A stretch of DNA of 64,000 bases from positions 1 to 64,000 of the forward strand of contig NZ_BJWY01000015.1 in the NCBI RefSeq assembly GCF_007990715.1. The letters are read 5' to 3'. The first letter of the stretch is position 1, and the number at the start of each line of letters is the position of its first letter. The position numbers and the translations under genes were made by a program. The DNA comes from Nocardia seriolae NBRC 15557. GTDB lineage: Bacteria > Actinomycetota > Actinomycetes > Mycobacteriales > Mycobacteriaceae. This document shows positions 8,937-18,221 of this stretch, in pieces. The notes under the pieces are model-generated. The model was not told the DNA's origin. It saw nothing but the letters and a program-made list of their open reading frames with translations, and ran no database searches.

Positions 8937-11810
8937 TCAGGCGACGATGTTCACCAGGCGGCCCGGCACCACGATGATCTTGCGAGGCGGCTTGCCGCCC
9001 AGCAGTTCCGCGATCTTCTCGTCGGCCAGGGCGGCGGCCTCGACCGCGGCCTGATCGGCGTCGGCGGGCACGCTGACGCGGGCGCGGACCTTGCCGTTGA
9101 CCTGGATCGGGTACTCGACCGAATCCGCCACCAGCAGCGCCGGATCCGCCACCGGGAACGGGCCGTGCGCCAGGGCGACGGTGTGGCCCAGGCGTTCCCA
9201 CAGCTCCTCGGCCACGTGCGGGGACATCGGGGCCAGCATCAGGACCAGGGGCTCGACCAGGGACCGCGGCGCACCGTCGCCGTAGTTCTTGGTCAGGTAG
9301 TTGGTCAGCTCGATCAGCTTCGCGCCCGCGGTGTTGTCGCGCAGGTTGGCGAAGTCGTCGTCGACACCGGCGATCGTCTTGTGCAGCACGCGCAGCGCAT
9401 CGGTCGACGGCTCGGCGTCGGTGACCTTCAGCGCGCCGGTCTCCTCGTCCACCACCAGTCGCCACACGCGCTGCAGGAAGCGGTGCGCGCCCACGACATC
9501 CTTGGTGGCCCACGGCCGCGAGGTGTCCAGCGGGCCCATCGACATCTCGTAGAAGCGGAAGGTGTCCGCGCCGTACAGGTCGCACATCTCGTCGGGGGAG
9601 ATGGCGTTCTTCAGCGATTTGCCGATCTTGCCGTACTCCTGGAAGACCTCCTCCTCCACGCCGGAGGCATTGGTCCAGAAGAACTTTCCGTCCCGCTCTA
9701 CGATCTCCGCGGCGGGCACGTAGGCCCCGCGCGCGTCGGTGTAGGCGAAGGCCTGGATGTAGCCCTGGTTGAACAGGCGGCGGTACGGCTCGGAGCCGGA
9801 CACGTCACCCAGATCGAACAGCACCTTCTGCCAGAACCGCGCGTACAGCAGGTGCAGCACCGCGTGCTCCACACCGCCGACGTACAGGTCCACGCCGCCC
9901 GGATCCTTCGGACCGTGCTCGGCCGTGCGCGGGCCCAGCCAGTACTTCTCGTTCTCGGGGGCGCAGAAGGTCTCGTCGTTGGTGGGGTCCGCGTAGCGCA
10001 GCTGGTACCAGGAGCTGCCCGCCCAGTTGGGCATGACATTGGTGTCGCGGCGGTACTTGCGCGGGCCGTCGCCCAGATCCAGTTCGACGTTCACCCAGTC
10101 GGTGGCCTTGGCCAGCGGCGGGGACGGCTCGGAGTCGGCGTCGTCCGGGTCGAAGGTGACCGGCGCGAAGTCGTCGATCTCCGGCAGCCGCACCGGCAGC
10201 ATGGATTCCGGCAGCGCGTGGGCCCCGCCGTCCTCGTCGTAGACGATGGGGAACGGCTCGCCCCAGTAGCGCTGCCGCGCGAACAGCCAGTCGCGCAGCT
10301 TGTACTGGACGGTGCCCCTACCGTGGCCGTTGGCCTCCAGCTCGGCGATCACCTTGGCCTTGGCGGACTCGATGTCCATGCCGTCGATGTAGCCGGAGTT
10401 CACCATGACGCCGTCACCGGTGTACACGGCCTCCGAGACGTCGCCGCCCGCGACCACTTCCACGATGGGCAGGCCGAAGGCGGTGGCGAACTCCCAGTCG
10501 CGCGCGTCGTGGCCGGGGACGGCCATGATCGCGCCGGTGCCGTAGCCGCTCAGCACGTAGTCGGCGATGAAGACCGGCACGCGCGCGCCGTTGACCGGGT
10601 TGGTGGCGTAGGTGCCCAGGAAGACGCCGGTCTTCTCCTTGTTCTCCTGCCGCTCCAGATCCGATTTGGCCGCGATCGAATTGCGGTAGGCCGCAACGGC
10701 TTCCGCGGGCGTATCCGCGCCGCCGAAGGTCCAGCGCTTGTCGGTGCCCGTGGGCCAGGACGCGCCGGTCAGGGTGTCGACCAGCTCGTGCTCGGGGGCC
10801 AGCACCACGTAGGTCGCGCCGAACAGGGTGTCGGGGCGGGTGGTGAAGACCTCGATCAGGTCGCTGCCCGCCTCGAACTTGACCTGCGCGCCCCGCGAGC
10901 GGCCGATCCAGTTGCGCTGCATGGCCTTCACGTTCTCCGGCCAGTCCAGCTCGTCCAGGTCGTCGACCAGGCGATCGGAGTAGGCGGTGATGCGCATCAT
11001 CCACTGCCACAGGCGCTTACGGAACACCGGGAAGTTGCCGCGCTCGGAGCGGCCGTCCGCGGTGACCTCCTCGTTGGACAGCACGGTGCCCAGGCCCGGG
11101 CACCAGTTGACCATCGAATCGGTCTGGTAGACCAGGCGATAGGAGTCGACGACGGAATTCTGCTCGGCCGGGGACAGCTCGTTCCAGGCGCGTCCCTGAA
11201 CGGCTTCGCGCTTGCCGTCGGCGAATTCGGCGATCAGCTCGGCGATCGGGCGGGCCTTGCCCAGGCCCGCGTCGAACCAGGCGTTGTAGATGCGCAGGAA
11301 GATCCACTGCGTCCACCGGTAGTACTCGGGATCGGTGGTGGCGAAGGTGCGCCGCCGGTCGTGGCCCAAGCCCAGCCGGTCCAGCTGCCGCTGCATATTG
11401 GCCATGTTCGCGACCGTGGTGTCGCGCGGGTGCGCGCCGGTCTGCACCGCGTACTGCTCGGCGGGCAGGCCGAAGGCGTCGTAACCCAGGGCGTGCAGCA
11501 CATTCCGGCCGTGCATGCGGTGATAGCGGGCGAACACGTCGGTGGCGATATAGCCCAGCGGGTGCCCGACGTGCAGGCCCGCGCCCGACGGGTACGGGAA
11601 CATGTCCTGGATGAACAGCTTGTCGGCCGGGGTCTCGCCCTGCAGCGGACCGACCGGGTTCGGCGCGTAGAACGTGCCGCGCTCCTGCCAGTTGCCCTGC
11701 CACTTGCGCTCGATGCGCCCCGCGAGGTCGGCGTTGTAGCGGTGTGCGGGAACGTCGCCGCCCCCACCCGCGGTCGCGGTGGGTGTTTCGGTTGCACGGG
11801 TGTCCTGCAC
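8937..11810 (-). CDS. leuS: Leucyl-tRNA synthetase
   Basis: 957 aa, normal for the bacterial enzyme. The class I HIGH signature appears as [16 protein letters not shown] near residue 75, and the KMSKS loop as GKIGKSLKN in the C-terminal third (Ile-Gly replaces Met-Ser). The editing domain CP1 lies between them, and an anticodon-binding region with a C-terminal domain ends in [11 protein letters not shown]. It charges tRNA-Leu in the cytoplasm. The N-terminus ([10 protein letters not shown]) is slightly extended and polar. A strong terminator follows. Confidence 0.97.
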   Translation of the reverse strand: MQDTRATETPTATAGGGGDVPAHRYNADLAGRIERKWQGNWQERGTFYAPNPVGPLQGETPADKLFIQDMFPYPSGAGLHVGHPLGYIATDVFARYHRMHGRNVLHALGYDAFGLPAEQYAVQTGAHPRDTTVANMANMQRQLDRLGLGHDRRRTFATTDPEYYRWTQWIFLRIYNAWFDAGLGKARPIAELIAEFADGKREAVQGRAWNELSPAEQNSVVDSYRLVYQTDSMVNWCPGLGTVLSNEEVTADGRSERGNFPVFRKRLWQWMMRITAYSDRLVDDLDELDWPENVKAMQRNWIGRSRGAQVKFEAGSDLIEVFTTRPDTLFGATYVVLAPEHELVDTLTGASWPTGTDKRWTFGGADTPAEAVAAYRNSIAAKSDLERQENKEKTGVFLGTYATNPVNGARVPVFIADYVLSGYGTGAIMAVPGHDARDWEFATAFGLPIVEVVAGGDVSEAVYTGDGVMVNSGYIDGMDIESAKAKVIAELEANGHGRGTVQYKLRDWLFARQRYWGEPFPIVYDEDGGAHALPESMLPVRLPEIDDFAPVTFDPDDADSEPSPPLAKATDWVNVELDLGDGPRKYRRDTNVMPNWAGSSWYQLRYADPTNDETFCAPENEKYWLGPRTAEHGPKDPGGVDLYVGGVEHAVLHLLYARFWQKVLFDLGDVSGSEPYRRLFNQGYIQAFAYTDARGAYVPAAEIVERDGKFFWTNASGVEEEVFQEYGKIGKSLKNAISPDEMCDLYGADTFRFYEMSMGPLDTSRPWATKDVVGAHRFLQRVWRLVVDEETGALKVTDAEPSTDALRVLHKTIAGVDDDFANLRDNTAGAKLIELTNYLTKNYGDGAPRSLVEPLVLMLAPMSPHVAEELWERLGHTVALAHGPFPVADPALLVADSVEYPIQVNGKVRARVSVPADADQAAVEAAALADEKIAELLGGKPPRKIIVVPGRLVNIVA

Positions 11811-11867
11811 TGTCCTGCCTTCTGTGTCCAGCCAATCCCCGATAAAGGTCGCTCACCAGGGTAAAAC

Positions 11868-12317
11868 GTGGCCTTCCCCAGGCCCAAAAAGGGTAGGGGT
11901 ACCGTTTACCGGGTGTTCGTCGTGGCGCTGATCCTCTTTGTCTTCGCGGCTGTGGCCGTGGTCACGGGCGTGCTCGGGTTTACGGGCGCCCTCCCTGGCA
12001 ACCGGTATTTCGGCGTGCACTCGGAGGCGGCGGTGAAAACCGAGGAAGCCTTCAAGCTCGCCAACAAGGTGGCGGCACCGACCTCCATCGTGGCCGGGCT
12101 GCTGCTCGCGGCCAGTGGTGCGGTGGCGATCGTGGCGGGTGGGATTCCCGCGCTGATCGTCGCGGTGGTGGCCGTGGTGATCGCGGTGTTCACCCTCGGG
12201 GCGGGTGCGGCGGCCGCGGAGAAGGCGCTGGCCGTGGCGTTTCCGGAGGAGAAGGTCGGCGGGTGCGGGAGCGCCTGCGGCTCCTGCTCACTGCGCGACG
12301 CCTGCGAGCCCGCCTAG
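11868..12317 (+). CDS. SdpI-like small membrane protein with Cys-rich tail
   Basis: 149 aa from GTG 11868; GTG 11911 is an alternative that would remove the basic MAFPRPKKGRG head. Three hydrophobic helices (about 16-38, 72-91, 94-117). Between helices 1 and 2, NRYFGVHSEAAVKTEEAFKLANKVAAP matches the SdpI-family pattern (NRxxGVRT...W/FxxAN). The C-terminus carries four Cys (133, 137, 140, 146) in C-x3-C-x2-C-x5-C, unusual for SdpI proteins and possibly a metal site. SdpI is an immunity protein/receptor in Bacillus; a role here is not established. Confidence 0.7.
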   Translation: MAFPRPKKGRGTVYRVFVVALILFVFAAVAVVTGVLGFTGALPGNRYFGVHSEAAVKTEEAFKLANKVAAPTSIVAGLLLAASGAVAIVAGGIPALIVAVVAVVIAVFTLGAGAAAAEKALAVAFPEEKVGGCGSACGSCSLRDACEPA

Positions 12318-12335
12318 CCGCTTCGCGACGAGTAC

Positions 12336-12767
12336 TCAGTTCGCGAGGTCGCGGCGCATCCAGATGTGCGGGATGCCCGCGTCCATGCCGATCTCGCCGT
12401 ACGCCTCGTAGCCGAGCTTCTCGTAGAAGCCGCGGGCCCGGGTCTGCGAATGCAGTTCGACCGCGCCCAATCCGCGCTCGGCCACGCGCTCCTCGATGGC
12501 CCGAACCAGGGCCGCGCCCAGTCCGGTACCCCGGGTCTCCTCCAGCACCGCCAGTCGGCCGAGCACGCCGACGCCGTCCCGCACGATCAGGCGTCCGGCC
12601 CCGACGGGCTTGCCGTCCAGGCGGGCCAGGAAATGATCGGCAACCTCATCGAGTTCATCGATCTCGATCTCTTCGGGCACGCCCTGCTCATCCACGAACA
12701 CCTTCATGCGCACGGCATAGGCGTCGGCTAGTTCTTGTTCGGTACTGACGGTGACGACCTGGATCAT
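12336..12767 (-). CDS. GNAT-family N-acetyltransferase
   Basis: 143 aa, ATG 12767. The acetyl-CoA-binding motif A reads LAVLEETRGTGLGAALV (Q/RxxGxG/A type), and motif B ends ARGFYEKLGYE, followed by IGMDAGIPHIWMRR. The N-terminus (AYAVRMKVFVDEQGVP) is typical of the ElaA/YjcF subgroup. The substrate is unknown. It is convergent with the SdpI-like gene. Confidence 0.88.
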   Translation of the reverse strand: MIQVVTVSTEQELADAYAVRMKVFVDEQGVPEEIEIDELDEVADHFLARLDGKPVGAGRLIVRDGVGVLGRLAVLEETRGTGLGAALVRAIEERVAERGLGAVELHSQTRARGFYEKLGYEAYGEIGMDAGIPHIWMRRDLAN

Positions 12768-12794
12768 GAGTCCAGCATGCCTGAGTGTCCGAGC

Positions 12795-13115
12795 TCACTT
12801 GCCGAGAGTTCGCCAGCGTGAGCGGCGGGCCCGATTCGGTCCCGGCCCGGGCAGCCCGAACTCGCTCGCGAAGGCGGCCGCGTCCGCGATCGTGGTGGTC
12901 TTTGGCCGGGTCCGCGCCCACTCCACGTAGCGGGCCGTGAAGTCGGGTCCGGCGGCAAGTGCCAGGTGCGGGAAGCGCCGGGCCACCTCGTGCGCCCGCT
13001 TGTGCAGCAGTCCCTGCGCGGTGGCGGCGAGATCGGCCGCGTCGAAACCGGGCGGCACCGCGGCCCCCGCCACCAGCGCCGACACCAATGCCGCCTGCTG
13101 CTGTGCGAGTGTCAT
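12795..13115 (-). CDS. Small SCO6045-like partner of a DUF692 enzyme
   Basis: 106 aa, all alpha by appearance: an N-terminal Gln/Ala helix, then HKRAHEVARRFPHLALA and a basic C-terminus (RRSRWRTLGK). ATG 13115 overlaps the DUF692 stop as ATGA (13112-13115). Small proteins of this kind sit next to DUF692 enzymes in Streptomyces and related genera, where DUF692 partners often deliver the substrate. That function is inferred from context. It is the last gene of a three-gene coupled operon. Confidence 0.7.
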   Translation of the reverse strand: MTLAQQQAALVSALVAGAAVPPGFDAADLAATAQGLLHKRAHEVARRFPHLALAAGPDFTARYVEWARTRPKTTTIADAAAFASEFGLPGPGPNRARRSRWRTLGK

Positions 13116-14019
13116 GTCCGAATCGGTTCCGGGTGCAGGGTGACGGCCGGGCGGCCCGCCGCGGCGGCGATGGCATTCAGTTCGGCCGCGAGTTCGGTTG
13201 CGGGCGGGTAGTTCCCGTCACGCTCGAGCATGAGCGGGACGGTACGGCCCGGCGCGAACTCGGCGACCAGGGCCAGCACCTCGGCGGGGACGGCGTGCAC
13301 GTGGGTGTCGATATAGCGGCCGCCGGACTCGTGGCCGCCCGCGATATGGCAGTACGCCAGCCGCTCGGTGGGCAGGCGCAGCAGTTCGGTGAGCGGATCG
13401 CGTCCCGTATTGCGGGCATTGGCATACACATTCGCGATATCGAGCAGCAGGTAGACGCCGGTGCGGTCGACCAGCTCCCGAAGGAATTCGGCCTCGGTGT
13501 ATTCGGCGTCGGGCCATTCGAACAGCGTCGCGATGTTCTCCACGGCCAACGGCACGTCCAGCTGCCTGCTGGCACGGAAGATATTGCGCTCCAGTGCATC
13601 CAGCGCCTCGCGGGTGCGGGGGACCGGCAGCAGGCGCCCGGCCTCCAAGCCACCCGCGCGCACGAAGGCGATGTGCTCGCTCACCAGCGGTGACCCCAGT
13701 GTCCGTGCGCATCCGGCGAGGTGGGCGACGCGTCCGTCGTCCACCGCCTCCGCCCCGCCGAGCGAGAGCGAAATACCGTGCGGCACAGCCGGAATGCCCC
13801 GGTTCACCAGAGCGGCCAGCTCCTCGGGCACGGCGATGCCGGTTCGCGATCCGGAGCGACCGAGCAATGTGCCGAGGCCGCCGCGCCCGGAACCGCCGGG
13901 GGTCAGGGTTTCCGCGATCACCTCGCAGAAGCCGATGCCCTCCAACGCCGCGACCGTCCGCAGATCTCGCGCCGCCAGCCGATGCCCAGCGCCCCCGCCG
14001 GGAGCGGTGATCCGCTCAT
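13112..14019 (-). CDS. DUF692 (MNIO/MbnB-like) enzyme, apparently frameshifted near its N-terminus
   Basis: DUF692 enzymes are TIM-barrel multinuclear iron oxidases that modify Cys or other residues in peptides. Conserved polar residues are present in order: EVIAE, PHGISLSLGG, SEHIAF, VENIATLF, LLLDIANVY, YCHIAGGHE, and DTHVHAVP. The start should be ATG 14019, overlapping the upstream stop as ATGA and reading MSGSPLPAGALGIGWRRE, the expected family N-terminus. The rest of the domain is in another frame, from about 13958 (DLRTVAALEGIGF). The 908-nt span is one base short of a whole number of codons, so a single-base loss around 13955-13965 is likely. The long Ala-rich opening available in the second frame is antisense-like low complexity, not a real N-terminus. 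Confidence 0.8.
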
Positions 14020-14951
14020 CCGCCGCAGCCTCCCCCGCAACTGCTGCCGCAACTGCTACTGCTGCAACTGCTTCCGCCGCCGCTGTCACCGCTGCTGCCG
14101 CTGTCGGTGCTACAGCTGTAGCCGCTGCCGCCACCGCCGACCGGGACGGCCGCCATGCTCACCGCTCCGGCCAGCTCCGGATCCATCATCCACAGCGCGG
14201 CACCGCCGAACAGGGCCACGGCCAGGGCGGCGCTGTCGGGACCGTAGGAGCTGTAGGCGGGCGAATTGCCCGGCCGCAGATACAGATTGCGCTCCTGTTC
14301 GGCCGCGAGCGTGTCACGGCCACGCCGCGCCACCCGGGGCGGCCGCAACATCAGCGCCGCGGCGATGAACGTGACGATCAAGGCCACCACCAGGAATCCG
14401 ACGCTGTGGTGTGTCGAGGCGCCGGCGACCAACCGCGCGAGGCCGATCACGAGCAGCAGGTCGAGCGGAAGGGTGGCCAGGATCAATGCTTTCCGCTGTC
14501 GCGGACCCGACAGGTACCCGCGGGCGCGAAGATCCGCGCGCATCTTGACCACCGCGAAAATGCCCGCCGCCCGCAGGTCTCGAATGTTGCGCCGGTCCGT
14601 ACGAATCAGGTGCGCGTGCAGCGAGACCGACAGGGGGTCGAGGGCAGACATTTCGGCGGCGGTCGGCGTGCGGATCGACCGCCCGGTGGAGTCGATGAGG
14701 TGCCTGCCGCGCAGTTGCGCCAGGCCCGCCAGCACCGGTCGCTTCTCGTCGATCAGCATGGCCAGTTCGGTGGGACGCAAGGGGCCGTTCGGGTCCGATG
14801 CCGGTGTGATCCTGTTCAGTACCGCGCGGCGACAGGCGAGTGCGAGGCCCAGCGCCAGCAGTGCGCCCAGCGCGTAGTACCCCAGAAAGGCAGGTCCCGA
14901 GATTCCCCAGGTGTCGGGTGCGGTCGTGGCCGCGGCGGTCCACTGGACCAT
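14016..14951 (-). CDS. TIGR04222-like membrane protein with Gly/Ser/Cys-rich tail
   Basis: 311 aa, ATG 14951 with GAGGGGA upstream. Hydrophobic segments lie at about 22-40, 156-176, 184-202 and 241-256. A soluble region (45-150) includes LRPTELAMLIDEKRPVLAGLAQLRGR in two overlapping blocks (roughly 58-83), the typical winged-helix-like part of this family. The last 40 residues are almost only Gly, Ser and Cys, with Cys280, 296, 301, 305 and 309. It is first in an operon with a DUF692 enzyme and its small partner. The tail resembles a RiPP core fused to a membrane anchor, so it is the best candidate substrate for the enzyme. That role is inference. Confidence 0.8.
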   Translation of the reverse strand: MVQWTAAATTAPDTWGISGPAFLGYYALGALLALGLALACRRAVLNRITPASDPNGPLRPTELAMLIDEKRPVLAGLAQLRGRHLIDSTGRSIRTPTAAEMSALDPLSVSLHAHLIRTDRRNIRDLRAAGIFAVVKMRADLRARGYLSGPRQRKALILATLPLDLLLVIGLARLVAGASTHHSVGFLVVALIVTFIAAALMLRPPRVARRGRDTLAAEQERNLYLRPGNSPAYSSYGPDSAALAVALFGGAALWMMDPELAGAVSMAAVPVGGGGSGYSCSTDSGSSGDSGGGSSCSSSSCGSSCGGGCGG

Positions 14952-15055
14952 GGCGATTCCCCTCGGGAGTCGTCGTGATGTTCGATCACCACCAGTATCG
15001 CCGTCGCGCGGGTGCGGTGTTATCCCGAGAATTTTGGGGTGTTTAGCCTGGTTCG

Positions 15056-16030
15056 GTGCGATTTATCAGCAAGTTCTACATAGACGGGTTCATCCTGTCG
15101 ATCCTTGCGATGGTCCTGCTGGCCAGTGTTTTCCCAGCCCGGGGCGAGGCCGCCGAGGTCGTGAGCTGGTTGACGAAGATCGCTATCGCATTGCTGTTCC
15201 TGCTCTACGGCACCCGGCTCGCGCCGCGGGAGGCAGTCGAAGGTCTCAAGCACTGGCGGCTGCATCTGACCGTGCTGGCCTGCACGTTCGTGCTGTTCCC
15301 GGTGATCGGCCTGGCCGCGCGGGTGCTGGTGCCGCACGTGCTCACCAGCGACCTGTACACCGGTGTGCTGTTCCTGTGCCTGGTGCCGTCCACGGTGCAG
15401 TCCTCGATCGCCTTCACCTCCATCGCCAAGGGCAATGTGGCGGGCGCGATCGTGAGCGCCACGGTGTCGAACCTGCTGGGCGTCTTCCTGACTCCCGCGC
15501 TGGTGATCGCGCTCATGAACACCACCGGCCAGGCGCGGGTCGATCCGTCCGCCGTGGTGGACATCGTGCTGCAGCTGCTGGTGCCGTTCTTCGTCGGACA
15601 GCTGATCCGGCCCAAGGTGAAGGGCTTCCTGTCCCGCTATGCCGAGCCGACCAAGCTGGTGGATCGCGGTTCCATCCTGCTGGTGGTCTACAGCGCCTTC
15701 AGCGCGGGCATGGTGGAGGGCATCTGGCATGCCATGTCGCCGTGGCGGATTCTGCTGCTGGCCCTGGTGTGCTGCGCCATCCTGGCCATCGTGCTGACCG
15801 CCACCGGATTCCTCGGCGAGGCGGTGCGATTCGATCGCGCCGACCGCATCGTGGTGGTGTTCTGCGGTTCCAAGAAGAGCCTGGCCACCGGTCTGCCCAT
15901 GGCGACGGTGCTGTTCGCCGGTCACCCGGTGGGCCTGATCGTGCTGCCGCTCATGATGTTCCACCAGATTCAGCTGATCACGTGCGCGGCCCTCGCCGGA
16001 CGCTGGGCTCGTACCGCGCCGTCAGCGTGA
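15056..16030 (+). CDS. Bile acid:sodium symporter-family (SBF-like) transporter
   Basis: 324 aa with nine or ten membrane helices. Conserved blocks of the BASS family appear: LPSTVQSS-like LVPSTVQSSIAFTSIAKGN, a central SNLLGVFLTP, and FCGSKKSLATGLPMA near the end. It likely imports an organic anion with sodium; bacterial substrates include pantoate-like and keto-acid compounds, but none can be assigned. GTG 15056 lies 6 nt after TAGCCT (15044-15049), suggesting a leaderless transcript. Its 3' end overlaps the convergent aminotransferase gene by 53 bp. Confidence 0.9.
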   Translation: MRFISKFYIDGFILSILAMVLLASVFPARGEAAEVVSWLTKIAIALLFLLYGTRLAPREAVEGLKHWRLHLTVLACTFVLFPVIGLAARVLVPHVLTSDLYTGVLFLCLVPSTVQSSIAFTSIAKGNVAGAIVSATVSNLLGVFLTPALVIALMNTTGQARVDPSAVVDIVLQLLVPFFVGQLIRPKVKGFLSRYAEPTKLVDRGSILLVVYSAFSAGMVEGIWHAMSPWRILLLALVCCAILAIVLTATGFLGEAVRFDRADRIVVVFCGSKKSLATGLPMATVLFAGHPVGLIVLPLMMFHQIQLITCAALAGRWARTAPSA

Positions 16031-17174
16031 GCAGCCGGCTGTCCTCGCGCCGCAGCGAGCGCCCGCCGGCCGAGGGCCGCCCGGCCAGCGCGTGCAGTAC
16101 GGCGCGGTCGGCGAGCGGATCGCCGACGGCGATGCGGGCGCTGCCGTCCGGATAGCGCTTGGCCACGATTCCGGCCAGCGCCAGCGCGGGGGCGATATCG
16201 CGCCCGGGCAGGTAGAGGAAGTTGGCGCTGCTGCGCGGCACCCGGATGCCGCCGCGGCGCAGTTCGGCGCGCAGTAGTTCGCGTTCGGTGGTGATGCGCA
16301 GAATCCGTTCTCCCAGTTCGGCTTCGGCCGCGTAGGAGGCGCGCACCGCGGCCACCGCGGTGGCTGGCACGCCGAACGGCAGTTGCAGGCGGTGCACCCG
16401 CCGCACCAGTTCGGGCGCGCCGAAGGCGTAGCCGATGCGCAGCCCGGCCAGACCGTACGCCTTGGAGAAGGTGCGCAGCACCAGCACATTGGGGTGCCGC
16501 CGGATGAGCTCGCGGGCGTCGAGAGTGTCTGTCGCGCCGAGGAATTCGACGTACGCCTCGTCGAGGATGACCGGCACCCGGGCCGGGACGGCGTACAGGA
16601 ACGCCTTCAATTCACTGGCCGGGACCACGGTTCCGGTCGGATTGTGCGGGCGGCACACCGCGATCAGCCCGGTGCGCTCGTCCACCGCCCGCGCCATGCC
16701 CCACAGGTCCTGACGGCCGTGCGGATCCAGCGGCACCGCCACCGGTCGCAGCCCGACCATATTGGCCATGATCGGATAGCCGTCGAAGGTCGGTGCGGCG
16801 TAGACGAATCCGGCTCCGGCGCGGGGGAGGGTCTGCATGATCTGCATGGCCACCCCGGTCGCGCCGGAACCCACCACCACCTGGTCGGCGCGCACGCCCA
16901 GCCGGTCGGCGATGACCTGCGGCAGCCGCGTGGGCAGGAACTCCGGATACCGGTTGGCCATATCGATGCAGTCGTCGAGCGCCTCGATGACCGAAGGCAG
17001 TGGCGGGAACGGGTTCTCGCTCAGGCTCAGGTCGTAGCGGACGGCGGGCTCCTCGCCGCGCAACCCGGTCGGCCACCGCATCGGGGTGACCTGGGACCGC
17101 ATCGGTGCGACCGGAGACCGCAGCGGTGCCAGCGGCGCGGGGCGGCTGTCCTCCTCGACGCCGTCGCGGGTCAT
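15978..17174 (-). CDS. PLP-dependent aminotransferase (HisC-like, class I/II)
   Basis: 398 aa, ATG 17174, overlapping the preceding KAS III-like stop as ATGA. After a ~45-residue Pro/Arg-rich extension the fold-type I core begins (YDLSLSENPFPPLPS). Visible motifs: VVGSGATGV (phosphate), CRPHNPTGT, ILDEAYVEF (Asp/Tyr of PLP), and TFSKAYGLAGLRIGY with the Schiff-base Lys. HisC-like enzymes transaminate amino-alcohol phosphates or aromatic/2-oxo acids. The position at the end of a ThDP/KAS III operon suggests amination of a ketone made by the earlier enzymes rather than histidine synthesis. Confidence 0.88.
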   Translation of the reverse strand: MTRDGVEEDSRPAPLAPLRSPVAPMRSQVTPMRWPTGLRGEEPAVRYDLSLSENPFPPLPSVIEALDDCIDMANRYPEFLPTRLPQVIADRLGVRADQVVVGSGATGVAMQIMQTLPRAGAGFVYAAPTFDGYPIMANMVGLRPVAVPLDPHGRQDLWGMARAVDERTGLIAVCRPHNPTGTVVPASELKAFLYAVPARVPVILDEAYVEFLGATDTLDARELIRRHPNVLVLRTFSKAYGLAGLRIGYAFGAPELVRRVHRLQLPFGVPATAVAAVRASYAAEAELGERILRITTERELLRAELRRGGIRVPRSSANFLYLPGRDIAPALALAGIVAKRYPDGSARIAVGDPLADRAVLHALAGRPSAGGRSLRREDSRLLTLTARYEPSVRRGPRT

Positions 17175-18211
17175 CGCGCGGCTCCCCAGCGCACGGCCGC
17201 CGCCCCCGCGAAGTCCCCGGCGTGCGCGAACGCCGCCATCAGTACCACCGAGCCATTGCGCAGCCGCCCGGCCCGGTTCTCGGTGTCCAGGGTGACCGGA
17301 ATGCCCGCGGCGAAAAGGTTTCCGCAGCTGTCGAAGGTGTCGGGATGCCGTTCGGGCGGCAACTCCATGGCCTCGTTCCAGTTGCGCAGGAACAGCCGGT
17401 TGGGCTGATTGGTGACGAAGGTGTCGATATCGCGGGACTTCACCCCGATGCGCTTGCACACCGCCTGTGCCACCTCGGGCACCAGCCGATTGCCGCGCGT
17501 CATCACCTTGGCCACCTTGGACTCGGTGAAGGTCACGCAGCCCTGGCCCTCGCCGGGCTCCCAGTACTTGCGCTCGCCATTGGTGCTGAACTCCATGTCC
17601 CCGGCGAACTCCGGATAGGTCCGGCACTCGATATCGAGGACGGGCGCGGAATTGTTCTTCACCAGCAGCCCGACCCCGCACCCGTCGCCGGGAACCGGAG
17701 CCTGCGCGAGCCCGCGAATATCGGACTGGGTGAACACCGGTCCGGCGCAGTTCTGCGCGCACGCGATGAGCGCGGTGCGCGCGTCGGTGGTCTGCAGGAT
17801 CATCCGCGCCATCCACATCATGTGGATGAACGCCGCGCAACCGCCGTTGTGCACGTCGAAGACCCAGCGCGGCTTCATATCCAGCCGCCGCGCCGCCTCC
17901 GTCCCCGCGCCCAGCACCGGATTGTCGGGCAGCTGGGTGTGGGTGAGCAGCACGTCGATCTCCGAGATCTGCTGCGTCCCATGGCGATCGACGAGCGGGG
18001 CGACGGCGCGCTCGATCATGTCGACGGCGGTCTCGTCGCGGGCCACGTGGTGGCGGCCCTTGGGCGCGCGGAACATGACGTTCTTGGCCATCCGGTCCGA
18101 GCGCGAGAACTGGGTGAAGTACTCGGTGCCGACCGGTTCACCGGGCAGGTACCCGGCCACGTCGACCAGGCTGACAGGCGGCGTCCTCAGGGTGGGGTTC
18201 GTAAAGTCCAT
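17171..18211 (-). CDS. KAS III-like condensing enzyme with Asn in place of the catalytic His
   Basis: 346 aa from ATG 18211 (a TTG nine bases upstream is possible). Thiolase fold: the nucleophile Cys125 sits in VHNGGCAAF, and the late Asn298 block (SCGNLFAAGIPV) is conserved. The His of the usual HQAN motif is replaced: VTNQPNR (Asn268). Classical FabH needs Cys-His-Asn for decarboxylative condensation, so this enzyme may catalyse acyl transfer or a non-decarboxylating reaction. It lies in a tight operon with ThDP, SRPBCC and aminotransferase genes and is unlikely to be the housekeeping fabH. Confidence 0.85.
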   Translation of the reverse strand: MDFTNPTLRTPPVSLVDVAGYLPGEPVGTEYFTQFSRSDRMAKNVMFRAPKGRHHVARDETAVDMIERAVAPLVDRHGTQQISEIDVLLTHTQLPDNPVLGAGTEAARRLDMKPRWVFDVHNGGCAAFIHMMWMARMILQTTDARTALIACAQNCAGPVFTQSDIRGLAQAPVPGDGCGVGLLVKNNSAPVLDIECRTYPEFAGDMEFSTNGERKYWEPGEGQGCVTFTESKVAKVMTRGNRLVPEVAQAVCKRIGVKSRDIDTFVTNQPNRLFLRNWNEAMELPPERHPDTFDSCGNLFAAGIPVTLDTENRAGRLRNGSVVLMAAFAHAGDFAGAAAVRWGAAR

Positions 18212-18221
18212 GGGAGACAAC

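Noticed and set aside
8565-11864. Very long open frame (about 1100 codons) on the + strand opposite leuS
   Set aside because: It is the antisense of a clear leucyl-tRNA synthetase. High G+C keeps the opposite frame open; the translation is His/Val/Gly-rich without any domain.
14020-14134. Ala-rich N-terminal extension for the DUF692 enzyme
   Set aside because: It is the alternate frame of the Gly/Ser/Cys tail of the upstream gene and has no family similarity.
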